Shown: one piece after another, positions 7,034 through 17,142 of the stretch
Layout: each line of letters begins with the position of its first letter
Position numbering within the stretch: the first letter of the stretch is position 1
DNA from: Christensenella sp. UBA7862
Lineage (GTDB): Bacteria; Bacillota; Clostridia; Christensenellales; UBA1242
DNA: 64,000 nucleotides
Direction: 5' to 3'
NCBI GenBank assembly: GCA_002500135.1
Contig: DLSM01000003.1
Coordinates: 1 to 64,000 of the forward strand
Program-made: the position numbers and the translations under genes
Notes under the pieces: generated by a model
Databases searched by the model: none
The model's input: the letters and a program-made list of their open reading frames with translations, nothing else
Told to the model about the DNA's origin: nothing

Positions 7034-7774
7034 TTATTTTTCATATTCAACACTTTCAAGATAAAGCCCACATGCCTTAGCTGTTCTCCCAACGTCACTT
7101 CGTTTGCCACCTAATAGGCTTTTTTCAAAACTTTCAAATGTTCTTTTGTGTGTTCCCACCTCGAGCATTGTGCCAACCAAAATTCGCACCATATTATATA
7201 AAAAGCCATTGCCAGTGATGTGGAAATATAGATATTCTCCGTCTTGCTCAAAAGTTGCAGAATAAATTGTTCTTACAGTTGTTGAAGTGCTTGCCCCGCT
7301 TGCGACATATGATGAGAAATTATGTTCGCCAACAAGAGCCTTTGCACATTTGTTCAAAAGTTTAATGTCAAGTTGTCGTGGATAGTGTAACACTCTATCT
7401 TCGTCAAAAACGCTCATTATTTCGCCCGTGTAAATTTTGTAAAGATAGGTCTTTTTCTTTGCCGACTTGCGAGCGTTGAAGTTTAAATCTCGCTCTTTTG
7501 CGTCAACAACTCTTATGTCTTTTGGCAAATGTTGATTTATAACAATTTTAAGTTTGCTTGTTGGAATTGAGCCACCATACATAAAATTTGCCACTTGCCC
7601 CAAAGCATGCACACCAGCGTCAGTTCTGCCACTGGGAGTTAGACTTACTTTTTCATTTGTTGCTTCAAAAATTGCTTCTTCCAAAACTTCTTGAACGGAC
7701 AAGCCATTTTTCTGCCTTTGAAAGCCACAATAATTTGTGCCAAGATACTGAATTGTTAGTGATATGTTCTTCAT
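7034..7774 (-). CDS. truA: tRNA pseudouridine(38-40) synthase
   Basis: Isomerises uridines 38-40 in the anticodon stem of many tRNAs. The 246-residue sequence has the family start MKNISLTIQYLGTNYCGFQRQ and the catalytic motif SGRTDAGVHALGQ with Asp52 as nucleophile. The later RMVRILVGTMLEVG-type segment (here NMVRILVGTMLEVG) is also present. Synteny with rplM-rpsI is common in Firmicutes. No Shine-Dalgarno sequence precedes the ATG, and a good promoter lies so close that the transcript should begin at or next to the start codon. Divergent to the oxidoreductase gene. Confidence 0.96.
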   Translation of the reverse strand: MKNISLTIQYLGTNYCGFQRQKNGLSVQEVLEEAIFEATNEKVSLTPSGRTDAGVHALGQVANFMYGGSIPTSKLKIVINQHLPKDIRVVDAKERDLNFNARKSAKKKTYLYKIYTGEIMSVFDEDRVLHYPRQLDIKLLNKCAKALVGEHNFSSYVASGASTSTTVRTIYSATFEQDGEYLYFHITGNGFLYNMVRILVGTMLEVGTHKRTFESFEKSLLGGKRSDVGRTAKACGLYLESVEYEK

Positions 7775-7780
7775 GCCGCT

Positions 7781-7809
7781 ATTTTAACACACTTTTTTCA
7801 AAATAACAA
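7781..7809 (-). promoter_or_regulatory. truA promoter, predicted leaderless start
   Basis: TTGTTA (7804-7809), 17-nt spacer, TAAAAT (7781-7786). Only six bases separate the -10 element from the ATG at 7774, so transcription would start at about the A of the ATG. Confidence 0.65.
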
Positions 7810-7971
7810 TCGCTTGAGTGTTTTTCTCCACAAAAGTTTGTGTTTCTAAATTTTGCTAGGATAATAAAGTTCTCTCCCCTTTTTTGGAAAATCGGTTCAA
7901 ATAATTGACTATTCAGAAGAAAAAATCGTTTAGCATAAGTTATTTTTGACAAAAATTACACCGCAATATGT

Positions 7972-8000
7972 TTGACAAAAATTGTTAAAACTTGGATAAT
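7972..8000 (+). promoter_or_regulatory. Promoter of pyruvate:ferredoxin oxidoreductase
   Basis: TTGACA (7972-7977), 17-nt spacer, GATAAT (7995-8000), followed by a short leader and GGAGG. A second TTGACA-like box lies about 26 bp upstream. It belongs to the 250-nt divergent gap with truA. Confidence 0.75.
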
Positions 8001-8025
8001 ATGTTGATACAATTTGGAGGAAAAA

Positions 8026-11000
8026 ATGAAAATTACTGTTGACGGAAACACCGCTTGTGCAAGAATGGCTTATGCTTTTTCGGAAATGGCGGTTATATAT
8101 CCAATAACACCTTCATCACCAATGGCAGAGTCTTGTGATGAATGGCAAACAAAAGGCGAGAAAAATCTTTTTGGGGACACTGTAAAAGTTTCTCAAATGC
8201 AATCTGAAGCGGGCGTTGCGGGGGCTGTTCATGGGGCTTTGGCATGCGGGTCACTTGCCACAACTTTCACCGCAAGTCAAGGACTTTTGCTTATGATTCC
8301 TAATATGTATAAAATAGCGGGCGAATTGTTGCCTACTGTTTTTCATGTCACGGCAAGGGCTTTGTCCACCCATGCATTATCCATTTTTGGTGACCATGCT
8401 GACATTATGGCTTGCAGACAGACGGGCTTTGCCATGATTTGTTCAAACACTGTTCAAGAAGCACAAGACATGACAGTTGTGTCGCACATTGCAACACTGA
8501 AATCTCGTGTTCCCTTTTTGCACTTCTTTGACGGGTTTAGAACATCACACGAAATTCAAAAAATTGACGGCATTTCTTATGACGACCTAAAAAAGATTTT
8601 GCCACAAAAGGAAATTGAAAGTTTTAAACTTGGTGCAATGTCCAGTGTTTCACCTCATCAACAAGGCACTGCACAAAATCCAGATATTTACTTCCAAAAC
8701 AGAGAGGCATGCGAAATTTTTTATAGGCAAGCACCAGAGGCTGTTTTGAGTGCTATGAAAGACGTTGAAAAAATAACTGGAAGGCACTATTCCCTTTTTG
8801 AATATTTTGGCGACCCAAATGCAACAGATGTTGTTGTTCTTATGGGAAGTGGCGTTGAAACAATGAAAGAAACACAAAAATATCTTGCTCAAAATGGACG
8901 AAGTGGGCTTGGTGTTTTGTGTGTTAGGCTATATAGACCTTTTGTTTCTGCAAAGTTTGTAGAAGCTCTTCCTAAGACTGTAAAACGAATTGCCGTTCTT
9001 GATAGGACAAAAGAAAATGGCTCTGACGGTGAGCCATTGTATAAAGATGTGGCGTCCGCATTGTATGAATATGGCTGCAATGCAAAAGTCGTTCATGGCA
9101 GATATGGGCTTGGCGGCAAGGACTTCACTCCAGCCATGGCAAAAAGTGTTTTTGACAATTTGCAAGGAGAAATGAAGAACGACTTTACAGTGGGAATTAT
9201 AGACGATGTTTTAAATTCTTCCCTTCCATATGACAAGTCTTTCCACATTGGCGACGACAACTACTCTTGCAAGTTCTTTGGGCTTGGAAGTGACGGCACA
9301 GTTAGTGCAAACAAAAACTCAATCAAAATCATTGGCTCAAACACAGACCTGTTTGCTCAAGGATATTTTGAATATGACTCAAAAAAATCTGGAAGTGCGA
9401 CAATTTCTCACTTGCGTTTTGGCAAAAATCATACAAATCAGCCATATCTTGTTACAAATGCAAATTTTGTTGCATGTCACAACATAAGTTTTGTTGGGAA
9501 ATATGACATGGCAAGCGATTTGAAGCAAAACGGAATATTCTTGCTCAATTCCCCATATGGCACAGAAAACTTGGACAAAATTTTGCCACAAGAATTTTTT
9601 GAAACGCTAAAAGCCAAAAATGCAAAACTTTATGTTATAAATGCCAATGAAGTGTCGGAAGAAGCGGGGCTTGGCAAGCGAATAAATGTTGTTATGCAAG
9701 CATGCTTTTTCAAACTAACAAACATCATTCCATACAATGTTGTGGAAAATTTGCTTATTGACGCTTCTGCAAAAACTTATGCAAAAAAAGGTCAAGCGAT
9801 TGTTGACGCAAACATTCGTGCAATAAAGAACGCAACGGCAAACTTGAAGGAATATAACTTATCAAAGTATGTCCCACACAAAGAAGAATTGCCACAAGAG
9901 AAAAATCTTGACGCATATGACAAGGACTTTATAAAAATAATTGAACACAAGCATGGCGATGACCTTCCCGTGTCAAAATTTTCGCCACGTGGATATGTGC
10001 CAACAAACACTTCCCGCTTCGAAAAGCGTGGCATTTCTATCACAAGTCCAAGGTGGATAAAGCAAAATTGTATTCAATGCAATATGTGTTCTGCTGTCTG
10101 TCCACACAGTGCAATAAGACCAGTTCTTGTGCCAGATAACAAGTTGTCCTCTGCTCCAGAAAATTTTGAAACATTAAAAGCACTTGGCGTAAATGGGTGC
10201 AATTTTAGAGTTCAAATTGATGTGGCAAACTGCACTGGTTGTGAAAACTGTGTTAAAGTTTGCCCAGCAAAAAATAAGGCACTTGAAATGGTGTCTAGCG
10301 TTGACCTTGAAGAAGCGGAAAGAGAAAATGTTGAATATGCAAGCAAGATTGAAAACCCAAAAACAGTTTTTAAAACAAATACCCTAAAAGGCAGCCAATT
10401 TGAAAAGCCATATTTTGAGTTTTCTGGTGCATGTGCTGGCTGTGGCGAAACGCCATACATTAAACTTGCAAGTCAACTTTTTGGCAAAAGAATGATAATT
10501 GCAAATGCAACTGGCTGCAGCAGCATCTACTCGGGCAGTGCTCCAACTTCCCCATTTGCAAAGAACAATTTGGGACATGGTCCAGCGTGGGCAAGCAGTT
10601 TGTTTGAAGATAATGCAGAGTTTGGCTATGGTATGGCATTGGCAAAGAAAAATGCGCGAATTGCCCTAAAAAATGATGTTACAAAATATCTTCCAAGTTG
10701 CAAAAATGAAAAACTTGCAAGTCTTTTAAACACTTGGCTAGAAAACATTGATGACGGCGAAAAAACTTATGAGTTATCAAATGAAATTTTATCCAGCGGG
10801 CTTTTAAAAGGCACTCCACTTGAAAAACATAAAAACTCTTTTGTAAAAGAAAGCGTGTGGATTATTGGTGGTGACGGTTGGGCATATGACATTGGCTTTG
10901 GTGGATTAGATCAAGTTTTGGCAAGCGGCGAAAATGTTAATATATTGGTTCTTGACACAGAAGTCTATTCCAACACTGGTGGACAGATGTCAAAAGCAAC

Positions 11001-11496
11001 TCCACTTTCTGCCACGGCAAAATTTGCTGCAAGTGGAAAGAGGACTCCAAAGAAAGACCTTGGCATGATTGCCATGACTTACAAGAATGTTTATGTTGCA
11101 CAAATAGGACTGGGAGCAAACATGAATCAAGCGGTGCAAGCAATGGCCGAAGCGGAAAGTTACAATGGTCCAAGTTTGATAATTGCCTATGCCCCATGCA
11201 TAAATCATGGAATAAATATGTCGGGCGCACAAGATGAGATTAAAAGAGCGGTTGCAAGTGGATACTGGAATTTATTTAGATATGACCCAAGGCTTTTGCA
11301 TGACGGCAAAAATCCATTCCGCCTTGACTCACCTGCTCCAAGCATGAACTATGAAGACTTTTTAAAGGGCGAAGCAAGATACACTGCACTTGAAAGACTT
11401 TCCCCACAACTTGCAGAAAAACTATTTGAAGAAAGCAAAAAATGTGCAATGGAAAGATATGAAATGTATAAACACCTTGCCTCTCAAACTGAATAA
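8026..11496 (+). CDS. nifJ: Pyruvate:ferredoxin (flavodoxin) oxidoreductase
   Basis: Converts pyruvate and CoA to acetyl-CoA and CO2 while reducing ferredoxin, a central step of anaerobic fermentation. The single-chain 1156-residue form has all domains. The N-terminal pyrimidine-binding domain begins with YPITPSSPMAE. Two 4Fe-4S motifs follow, CIQCNMCSAVCP (from residue 682) and CTGCENCVKVCP (from 736). Next come a cysteine-bearing cofactor region ACAGCGETPY and the TPP/Mg motif GDGWAYDIG near residue 947, then SNTGGQMSKATP. The start at 8026 follows GGAGG; a TTG 12 nt earlier overlaps that site. Transcribed alone, with its own promoter and a terminator. Confidence 0.97.
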   Translation: MKITVDGNTACARMAYAFSEMAVIYPITPSSPMAESCDEWQTKGEKNLFGDTVKVSQMQSEAGVAGAVHGALACGSLATTFTASQGLLLMIPNMYKIAGELLPTVFHVTARALSTHALSIFGDHADIMACRQTGFAMICSNTVQEAQDMTVVSHIATLKSRVPFLHFFDGFRTSHEIQKIDGISYDDLKKILPQKEIESFKLGAMSSVSPHQQGTAQNPDIYFQNREACEIFYRQAPEAVLSAMKDVEKITGRHYSLFEYFGDPNATDVVVLMGSGVETMKETQKYLAQNGRSGLGVLCVRLYRPFVSAKFVEALPKTVKRIAVLDRTKENGSDGEPLYKDVASALYEYGCNAKVVHGRYGLGGKDFTPAMAKSVFDNLQGEMKNDFTVGIIDDVLNSSLPYDKSFHIGDDNYSCKFFGLGSDGTVSANKNSIKIIGSNTDLFAQGYFEYDSKKSGSATISHLRFGKNHTNQPYLVTNANFVACHNISFVGKYDMASDLKQNGIFLLNSPYGTENLDKILPQEFFETLKAKNAKLYVINANEVSEEAGLGKRINVVMQACFFKLTNIIPYNVVENLLIDASAKTYAKKGQAIVDANIRAIKNATANLKEYNLSKYVPHKEELPQEKNLDAYDKDFIKIIEHKHGDDLPVSKFSPRGYVPTNTSRFEKRGISITSPRWIKQNCIQCNMCSAVCPHSAIRPVLVPDNKLSSAPENFETLKALGVNGCNFRVQIDVANCTGCENCVKVCPAKNKALEMVSSVDLEEAERENVEYASKIENPKTVFKTNTLKGSQFEKPYFEFSGACAGCGETPYIKLASQLFGKRMIIANATGCSSIYSGSAPTSPFAKNNLGHGPAWASSLFEDNAEFGYGMALAKKNARIALKNDVTKYLPSCKNEKLASLLNTWLENIDDGEKTYELSNEILSSGLLKGTPLEKHKNSFVKESVWIIGGDGWAYDIGFGGLDQVLASGENVNILVLDTEVYSNTGGQMSKATPLSATAKFAASGKRTPKKDLGMIAMTYKNVYVAQIGLGANMNQAVQAMAEAESYNGPSLIIAYAPCINHGINMSGAQDEIKRAVASGYWNLFRYDPRLLHDGKNPFRLDSPAPSMNYEDFLKGEARYTALERLSPQLAEKLFEESKKCAMERYEMYKHLASQTE

Positions 11497-11508
11497 AACT
11501 ATAGAAAA

Positions 11509-11538
11509 AGAGATACTGTGAAAGTATCCCTTTTTTTC
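11509..11538. terminator. Terminator between convergent genes
   Basis: A 9-position stem with one mismatch (11509-11517 with 11523-11531, loop GTGAA) is followed by T7 on the plus strand and preceded by A5, so it can serve both the oxidoreductase gene and the convergent surface-protein gene. Confidence 0.8.
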
Positions 11539-14500
11539 TTATTTGTTATAACTCCACCAATTAAATCTGTGCTTTTTCTTTCTTATGAAAACTCCAACAA
11601 CAGCACCTATAACTGACAGCCCCGCCACAACGCCAATAATAATGTATAAAATTTTGCGATTGCTAACAATTTTCACATTTATTATTGTGTCTTCTGTTAT
11701 GTCGTCAAGTGGCACGTCAAACTCAAAGTATTCCATAAATTTAAGTTCATAAATTTCTTTTAACTTGTCTGTGGAACAAATTGTGCCGTAGGTCACATCT
11801 TCTGTGACTGTTTGTCCGTCTTCAAATTTGAATGTAACCTTGTAAACGTCTGGTGTGTAAACTGCGTGGATAGTTTTATCATTTCTTATATTTTGAATAA
11901 CTGGCTCGTCCCAAACAGCGGGAGTTTGGGTGTAGTGTTCTTTTTCTGGGACTTCTGGAATCATTTCTTCTGGCATATCAAGTCCGTGTTGAAGTTCCAT
12001 TGTTGTGAAAAGTTTGTTACCAACAAAGTACTTTATTTTATAAACATTGATACTAACATTCTCAACTTCTACCTCAAAACTATCTCTGACAAAGACTGAA
12101 TATTGAAGATTGGTTACTGGGTCGTCACCTGGGTTCAGCCCAATGTAATTATACGAATCCACTGAGTAATACACTTGCTCTCTTTCGCCGTCTGCCCATA
12201 TGAGATAAACTTTTATATCAAATCTTGCCTTGCTGTATCCACTTTGAAGGTCAACATAAAAAATTCTGTTCGTGCCATATTCCACATTGCCAGTTCCACG
12301 GACTTTAAACTTTTCGCTCACTTGTGATGATGATATTGTGCAGTTTTCACCTCTCCACTTTGCATAAAGAGTGATATCCTCTGCCGTGCCTTGTTCAATT
12401 TTCTCAAGTGCAGTTCCGCTGAAAGAGGAATTATTATACCAGCCCTTGAACTCATATCTACTTTTATTTGGAATTGGAAGATAAAATGTTTCTGTTGTAA
12501 CGTCAAATGTTGTTCTATATTCTGCTGGCATTTCACCGCTTGCAGAGTTATAAGTTATGGTGTAAGTGATAAGTCTATATCCGCCAACAAGTGTTACATC
12601 ACTTGTAACTTCATATGTTGAAATATCTACAGTTTCGCTGCCGACTTGCCAACCAACAAAGACATATCCTGCGACATTTGTGTTAATTTTTGGCAAATTA
12701 AGTTTTTCAAACTGCATAACTTGCTGGGTTTCTATTTGATTTAGATATTTAAATGTGACTGTGCAAAGTCTGTATGCGATTGTGTATATGCCCTCTGTTG
12801 CAGTAACGATATAATTTGGATTTTTGGAACGAGCGGATATAGTATAACCTGTGCTGTTTTTGCGAGTTGTGTTTGAAATTGGCTTGCCGTTTGCGTCATT
12901 GCAAATAAATTCAATAACACTTTTTACATTGTCACTTGAAGCAAAATTATCTTCTGTGCCGTCCAAAAATTCATATTTAAAATTCAAGTCCAACTCGCCA
13001 TAATAGGCTGCCATATCAAGAAGTTTTATCTTGATAATTGCCTCAAAAATTATAAACGAGCCGTCAATATCTTCTGAGATGACATAGTTCTTTGTCCATT
13101 CGTCTGCCAAGGTGACGGAGCCTATTGTGTATTTGTAAAGCCCAACTTCCTCGCCAGTTTTCCTTGACAATCTGCCAAGATAAGTCACCTCGTCACCCTC
13201 GACAATATTGCTTAAAACAAATGGGAACTCAGGGTCAGTTTTGCCATAATTTTTGCTTATATTTTTCGTTGGGATAATCTTTAGTTCTCTTTTTTGAATT
13301 TGGAACTTTACATCGCCACTCAGTTCAATTTGATAGTCGTCTTTCCTAAAAGTATCCGAATCTGCAAGTTGCAAAGTGCCAAGCAAAATGTCATAAGTTC
13401 CGACATCAGTGCCGTCTGCCTTTGCAAGTTTTCCTTCAAAATTTGGAGTTTCGCCCGTAAGATTTCCCGAGTATGTAAAGTCTATTGTGTAATCTTTGTC
13501 GCCATAGGACATGACTTGTCTGCTTTTTGGAGTTATATATAATTTTGCTGGCAAAATTTCAATATATACTGTAGCAAAAGAGTCGTCATAATCTTTCATT
13601 GAAAATTTAAGAGTTAGAGTTGTTTTGCCGACATGAGTTCTGCCGATTGGTTCAAAAGAACTTTCCTCCTCCACAAAACTTTCCCCAAGACAATATCTTA
13701 CGCTCATGCTCTCGCTTGCAAAGATGTCAACAAAATGTTCTGTTGCGTCATATGTTGTTGTTTTGTTTGAAACATATGAATAGGCGTCAAGCGTTCCATT
13801 TGTTATGTAAAAATATGCTTCTTCAAGTTCAAAAGTGTAATTCTTTGCAAGGAATTTTCCGTCCGTTCCGTCTTCAAATGCAAATGTCCCTGCCAGAATT
13901 TTGTAATGCCCAACACTCTCCCCAACTTCCCTTGATAGAACACCTGTGTATTTGGCTTCTTCGCCAGAGAGGACATTTTCAAGCGTGAATGAAAATTCTG
14001 GGTCGCCCTCGCCTACAGATTTTGAAAATTGTTTGTCAAATCTCAATGTGACAACTCTTTGCTTTATTCTAAGAATAGAGCTTGAGGTTATTTTAAAAGT
14101 GTAATTGTTTGCGTAAAATCCCGTGGCTTGATTGTCTATAAGTTTTGACTCGGAAGTTAAAGAATAGCGATAATACCCTACATTTTCATTTTCTGGGCGT
14201 TCAAAATAGAACTCACCTTTTGGCACTTCGCCATTCACCGCACCAGTAATTTTATAAGTTAATTCTGGGTCACTTTCTCCATAATATTTGCGATTGTTTG
14301 CCCCCACACTCACGCTTAAAGTTTTTGGCTCAATAGTGAACATCTTTGTTTCGTCAAAAACAAGGGTGTAGTTTGAAGGGTTGAAGTTTCCTCTCTTTGC
14401 AAGTTTAAAGTCACCCATTGTTATTGCATACTTTCCGACATTTGTCCCCGGCTGTCTTTGAAGTCTGCCTGTGTAATACAAATCTTCCCCGTCAATTAGT

Positions 14501-16482
14501 CCACTTGACACAAATGTTAATGTTTGATTGTCTGCATCGCCATATGTTATTGTTCTTTCCGTTGGTGTAATTGTCAAAGTTTTAGGGTTTATTTGCACAT
14601 GGCAAGTAACAGTTTTTGATTCATAGAAATCAGCAGAAACCTTTATAACAACTGTGTATGGGACGGCGACTTTATTGCCATTTGAGTCCAGTCCCCATTT
14701 GACATCGACTAAGTTTATATCGCTCACAAATTCTCCGCCGTCAACGCTATACATAACTTTTGCGCCCGTTGGAGTTTGGACGGAAACAGTTGGGTTGTGA
14801 GCCTTGCCGTCATATTCGGCGATTATATTTTTCTCATCAACAGAAAAATCAATTTCGCCTTTAATCTTGCTTTCGACAATCATAGGAAGAACTGAAACAT
14901 ACTCTTGTATAGTTGTGCCGCCAAGTTTATATTCACCCCAGCCGTTTGTTCCATTGCCGTTTGTTGTGGTATAGGTTGGATAAGATATGTTTTGTGAGTT
15001 GTTGCCAGCATACACACTAGCACCTATGTCCACTTGCATAAAGACTGCAAAATAGTCACCAGTCAGTTCAATTTCGTCAGCGAGGTCGATGTAATAAAAG
15101 CCCGTTTGTTGCGAAACAAATTGATACTCACTGTCCTCTGACACATTGTGATTTCTGACCTTTGTGCTTTGTGGAAATTTACTTGCCAAAGTTGTTGATA
15201 GTGAGTTTAAATCGCTTTTTGATATTCCACTTGCGATGTAGATATTAAAGTTACTTGCTGGGTTGTTTGACCTGTAATAGACAAGTTGCTTATCTTCATT
15301 ATATCCGCTCGTAATTGTGCTGACTGCTGGCACTTTTATCTTTGAAACATATTGATTTTGATAGGTTTCCCTTTCAAAGACATTGGCAAAGACAGTTTTT
15401 GTTTGTGTTTGAATATAACTTATTGCATAATTCGTGCCAGAAAATACACAGAACTGATTTTTATTGACCGCCCCTTCAACGTCCATTTTATCATAAACTA
15501 TTATGTCTTCCTCGTTTTCCATTTTGCCAACACGGACAAAACCACAAACATTGTTTTCAATGGTCTTATCGTTATACATAACATAAAAGAAACCGCCATA
15601 TCCAAAACTTGTGCCGTAAGAATTTTGGCAAATGTATGCGCCAACATTGCCTTGGCTATCCTCAATAGTGTCGTCCCAGCCAACTATTGTAATTAGGTGA
15701 TTGGTTGAAGATTTGTCGGTATTGCAATATGTATTTTTAACATTATCAAAATATGACGCTTGATTCATATAAATCGAGCCAGTGACTGCGCCATAGGTTG
15801 TTATATGTTTTTTGATGGAATTTCTGAGGTCAAGGACATTTTGCTTTGCTGTTTCCTCGTCAACATTATCGGCATTGTCGTTGAACATAAGTGCAGTTCT
15901 TGAAGGAAAATTTATACATTCTTTGGCTTCATATGGGAAATAAGTTCTCTCATTGGACTCAATTTGGCTAGCGTAGTAATTTGTGAGGGTTGAACTGCTT
16001 GACCAATTTTTCTCATTGTTATTTGTTTCCCAATCTTGTTCCTTGGCAACACCTTTCCCACGTGTTAGATATTCATATGCAAACTCAAACGCTCCGCCAC
16101 CCATATTTGACATTGAACGAGCTTCAACACAGATATAATATGCGACATCTGCTTCGGAAAAGTTTAGTTCAAGATTTTTGTCCACAACATTTGTCATTCT
16201 TAAAGTTGTTTCAAAAGCAGTCAGTGTGCCAAACGCCCAGCATATTCCCGCCCCACGTTGATTGCCCACTCTGTATGGCAGATGTTCGCTTTGCGTGACA
16301 TCAATGCCTTCAATGTCAAACAAAGAATAGGATACTGGCAAACTGCTAGCCTCTTGAACTACAACTTGATTTTGAGCATAAGTTTCTGTTTTACTTGTAA
16401 GCGTAACACCACACAGCAAACAAGAAATGGACAACATAACGCCCAAAATTGTGTATAACAATCTGTGTTTGTTCTTTTGCAT
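11539..16482 (-). CDS. Large surface protein: papain-like (C1) domain, lectin-like domain, MBG repeats, InlB repeats, C-terminal anchor
   Basis: 1647 residues. A signal peptide (hydrophobic 9-30) is followed by a C1 papain-fold domain with the triad in order: Gln75, Cys81 in GICWAFGTLTAFE, His262 in NHLITIVGWDD, and Asn287 in QNSYGTSFGYGGFF. Residues about 325-540 resemble the lectin-like domain found with such peptidases. From about 545 to 1200 there are repeated MBG-type Ig-like modules (YDGKAHNPTV, ITYGDADNQTLTF and similar). InlB/Listeria-Bacteroides repeats with FVGW and FKGWY follow. The protein ends with a membrane helix (1611-1633) and a basic tail; no LPXTG sorting motif. It starts 19 nt after ntpD on the same strand. 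Probably an exported, membrane-anchored protease or adhesin; substrate unknown. Confidence 0.85.
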   Translation of the reverse strand: MQKNKHRLLYTILGVMLSISCLLCGVTLTSKTETYAQNQVVVQEASSLPVSYSLFDIEGIDVTQSEHLPYRVGNQRGAGICWAFGTLTAFETTLRMTNVVDKNLELNFSEADVAYYICVEARSMSNMGGGAFEFAYEYLTRGKGVAKEQDWETNNNEKNWSSSSTLTNYYASQIESNERTYFPYEAKECINFPSRTALMFNDNADNVDEETAKQNVLDLRNSIKKHITTYGAVTGSIYMNQASYFDNVKNTYCNTDKSSTNHLITIVGWDDTIEDSQGNVGAYICQNSYGTSFGYGGFFYVMYNDKTIENNVCGFVRVGKMENEEDIIVYDKMDVEGAVNKNQFCVFSGTNYAISYIQTQTKTVFANVFERETYQNQYVSKIKVPAVSTITSGYNEDKQLVYYRSNNPASNFNIYIASGISKSDLNSLSTTLASKFPQSTKVRNHNVSEDSEYQFVSQQTGFYYIDLADEIELTGDYFAVFMQVDIGASVYAGNNSQNISYPTYTTTNGNGTNGWGEYKLGGTTIQEYVSVLPMIVESKIKGEIDFSVDEKNIIAEYDGKAHNPTVSVQTPTGAKVMYSVDGGEFVSDINLVDVKWGLDSNGNKVAVPYTVVIKVSADFYESKTVTCHVQINPKTLTITPTERTITYGDADNQTLTFVSSGLIDGEDLYYTGRLQRQPGTNVGKYAITMGDFKLAKRGNFNPSNYTLVFDETKMFTIEPKTLSVSVGANNRKYYGESDPELTYKITGAVNGEVPKGEFYFERPENENVGYYRYSLTSESKLIDNQATGFYANNYTFKITSSSILRIKQRVVTLRFDKQFSKSVGEGDPEFSFTLENVLSGEEAKYTGVLSREVGESVGHYKILAGTFAFEDGTDGKFLAKNYTFELEEAYFYITNGTLDAYSYVSNKTTTYDATEHFVDIFASESMSVRYCLGESFVEEESSFEPIGRTHVGKTTLTLKFSMKDYDDSFATVYIEILPAKLYITPKSRQVMSYGDKDYTIDFTYSGNLTGETPNFEGKLAKADGTDVGTYDILLGTLQLADSDTFRKDDYQIELSGDVKFQIQKRELKIIPTKNISKNYGKTDPEFPFVLSNIVEGDEVTYLGRLSRKTGEEVGLYKYTIGSVTLADEWTKNYVISEDIDGSFIIFEAIIKIKLLDMAAYYGELDLNFKYEFLDGTEDNFASSDNVKSVIEFICNDANGKPISNTTRKNSTGYTISARSKNPNYIVTATEGIYTIAYRLCTVTFKYLNQIETQQVMQFEKLNLPKINTNVAGYVFVGWQVGSETVDISTYEVTSDVTLVGGYRLITYTITYNSASGEMPAEYRTTFDVTTETFYLPIPNKSRYEFKGWYNNSSFSGTALEKIEQGTAEDITLYAKWRGENCTISSSQVSEKFKVRGTGNVEYGTNRIFYVDLQSGYSKARFDIKVYLIWADGEREQVYYSVDSYNYIGLNPGDDPVTNLQYSVFVRDSFEVEVENVSINVYKIKYFVGNKLFTTMELQHGLDMPEEMIPEVPEKEHYTQTPAVWDEPVIQNIRNDKTIHAVYTPDVYKVTFKFEDGQTVTEDVTYGTICSTDKLKEIYELKFMEYFEFDVPLDDITEDTIINVKIVSNRKILYIIIGVVAGLSVIGAVVGVFIRKKKHRFNWWSYNK

Positions 16483-16501
16483 AATTTTCCTCTTTTAAAT
16501 T

Positions 16502-17122
16502 TTATTTTATCATCGACTTAACTTTAAGCAATCTAATTTTGCTTGTTCTTTCTTGTTCGTCAATTTTCATTGAGATATATTTTATCGTTTCCTCAAGCTG
16601 TGGAATCATAACAAACTCAAGAGCGTTTACTCGTCTTTTTGTGTGTTCAATTTCAAAACTTAATATTTGGCACGTCTTTTCAACCTCCGCAAGTCGCAAG
16701 ATGTCTGGCATAACTTCATAAAGTATTTGTGTTGGCTTGTCAAAAAGCGAATTGCTATCCACCATTGAATATGGACTTGACACGTCAGACTTTGACGCAA
16801 CAGAAATGTTTGGAACAGAAATATTCATAAGCGAGCGTGTCCCATAATCTGCCGAAAAGTTTTTCACTGGCAGCATAAAATGCTCCATTGTTTCTACATT
16901 TGAATGATATGATTTTGCAAAGCAGAAGTTTGAAAATATAATTTTCAATTTACTTTCAACTTGTTTTCTTAAAGAGTAGTTTTGTTTGACAAGTGAAGTG
17001 TATTTTTTAATCAATTCGTCACATTTATCTTTCAGCATTTTATGCCCACGCTTTGCCACAACAAGCCTAGATTTAAGCGTTTTAAGTTGTATTCGTGTTG
17101 GGTTGACATTCATTCTTGCCAT
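16502..17122 (-). CDS. ntpD: V-type ATPase subunit D
   Basis: Central rotor-shaft subunit of the V1 sector, coupling ATP hydrolysis in A3B3 to rotation of the membrane ring. The 206-residue length and the N-terminal signature MNVNPTRIQLKTLKSRLVVAKRGHKMLKDK are typical. Both ends are long coiled-coil helices, ending near VKSMIK. AAGGAG precedes the start by about 10 nt. It is the last V-ATPase gene of the operon, 20 nt after ntpB, and is immediately followed by the large surface-protein gene, which could be co-transcribed. Confidence 0.95.
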   Translation of the reverse strand: MARMNVNPTRIQLKTLKSRLVVAKRGHKMLKDKCDELIKKYTSLVKQNYSLRKQVESKLKIIFSNFCFAKSYHSNVETMEHFMLPVKNFSADYGTRSLMNISVPNISVASKSDVSSPYSMVDSNSLFDKPTQILYEVMPDILRLAEVEKTCQILSFEIEHTKRRVNALEFVMIPQLEETIKYISMKIDEQERTSKIRLLKVKSMIK

Positions 17123-17142
17123 TCAAAACATTCTCCTTTTAA

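Noticed and set aside
13620..13988. A Cys/Phe-rich plus-strand open frame inside the large surface-protein gene
   Set aside because: It is antisense to a long, clearly coding frame and shows no start signal.
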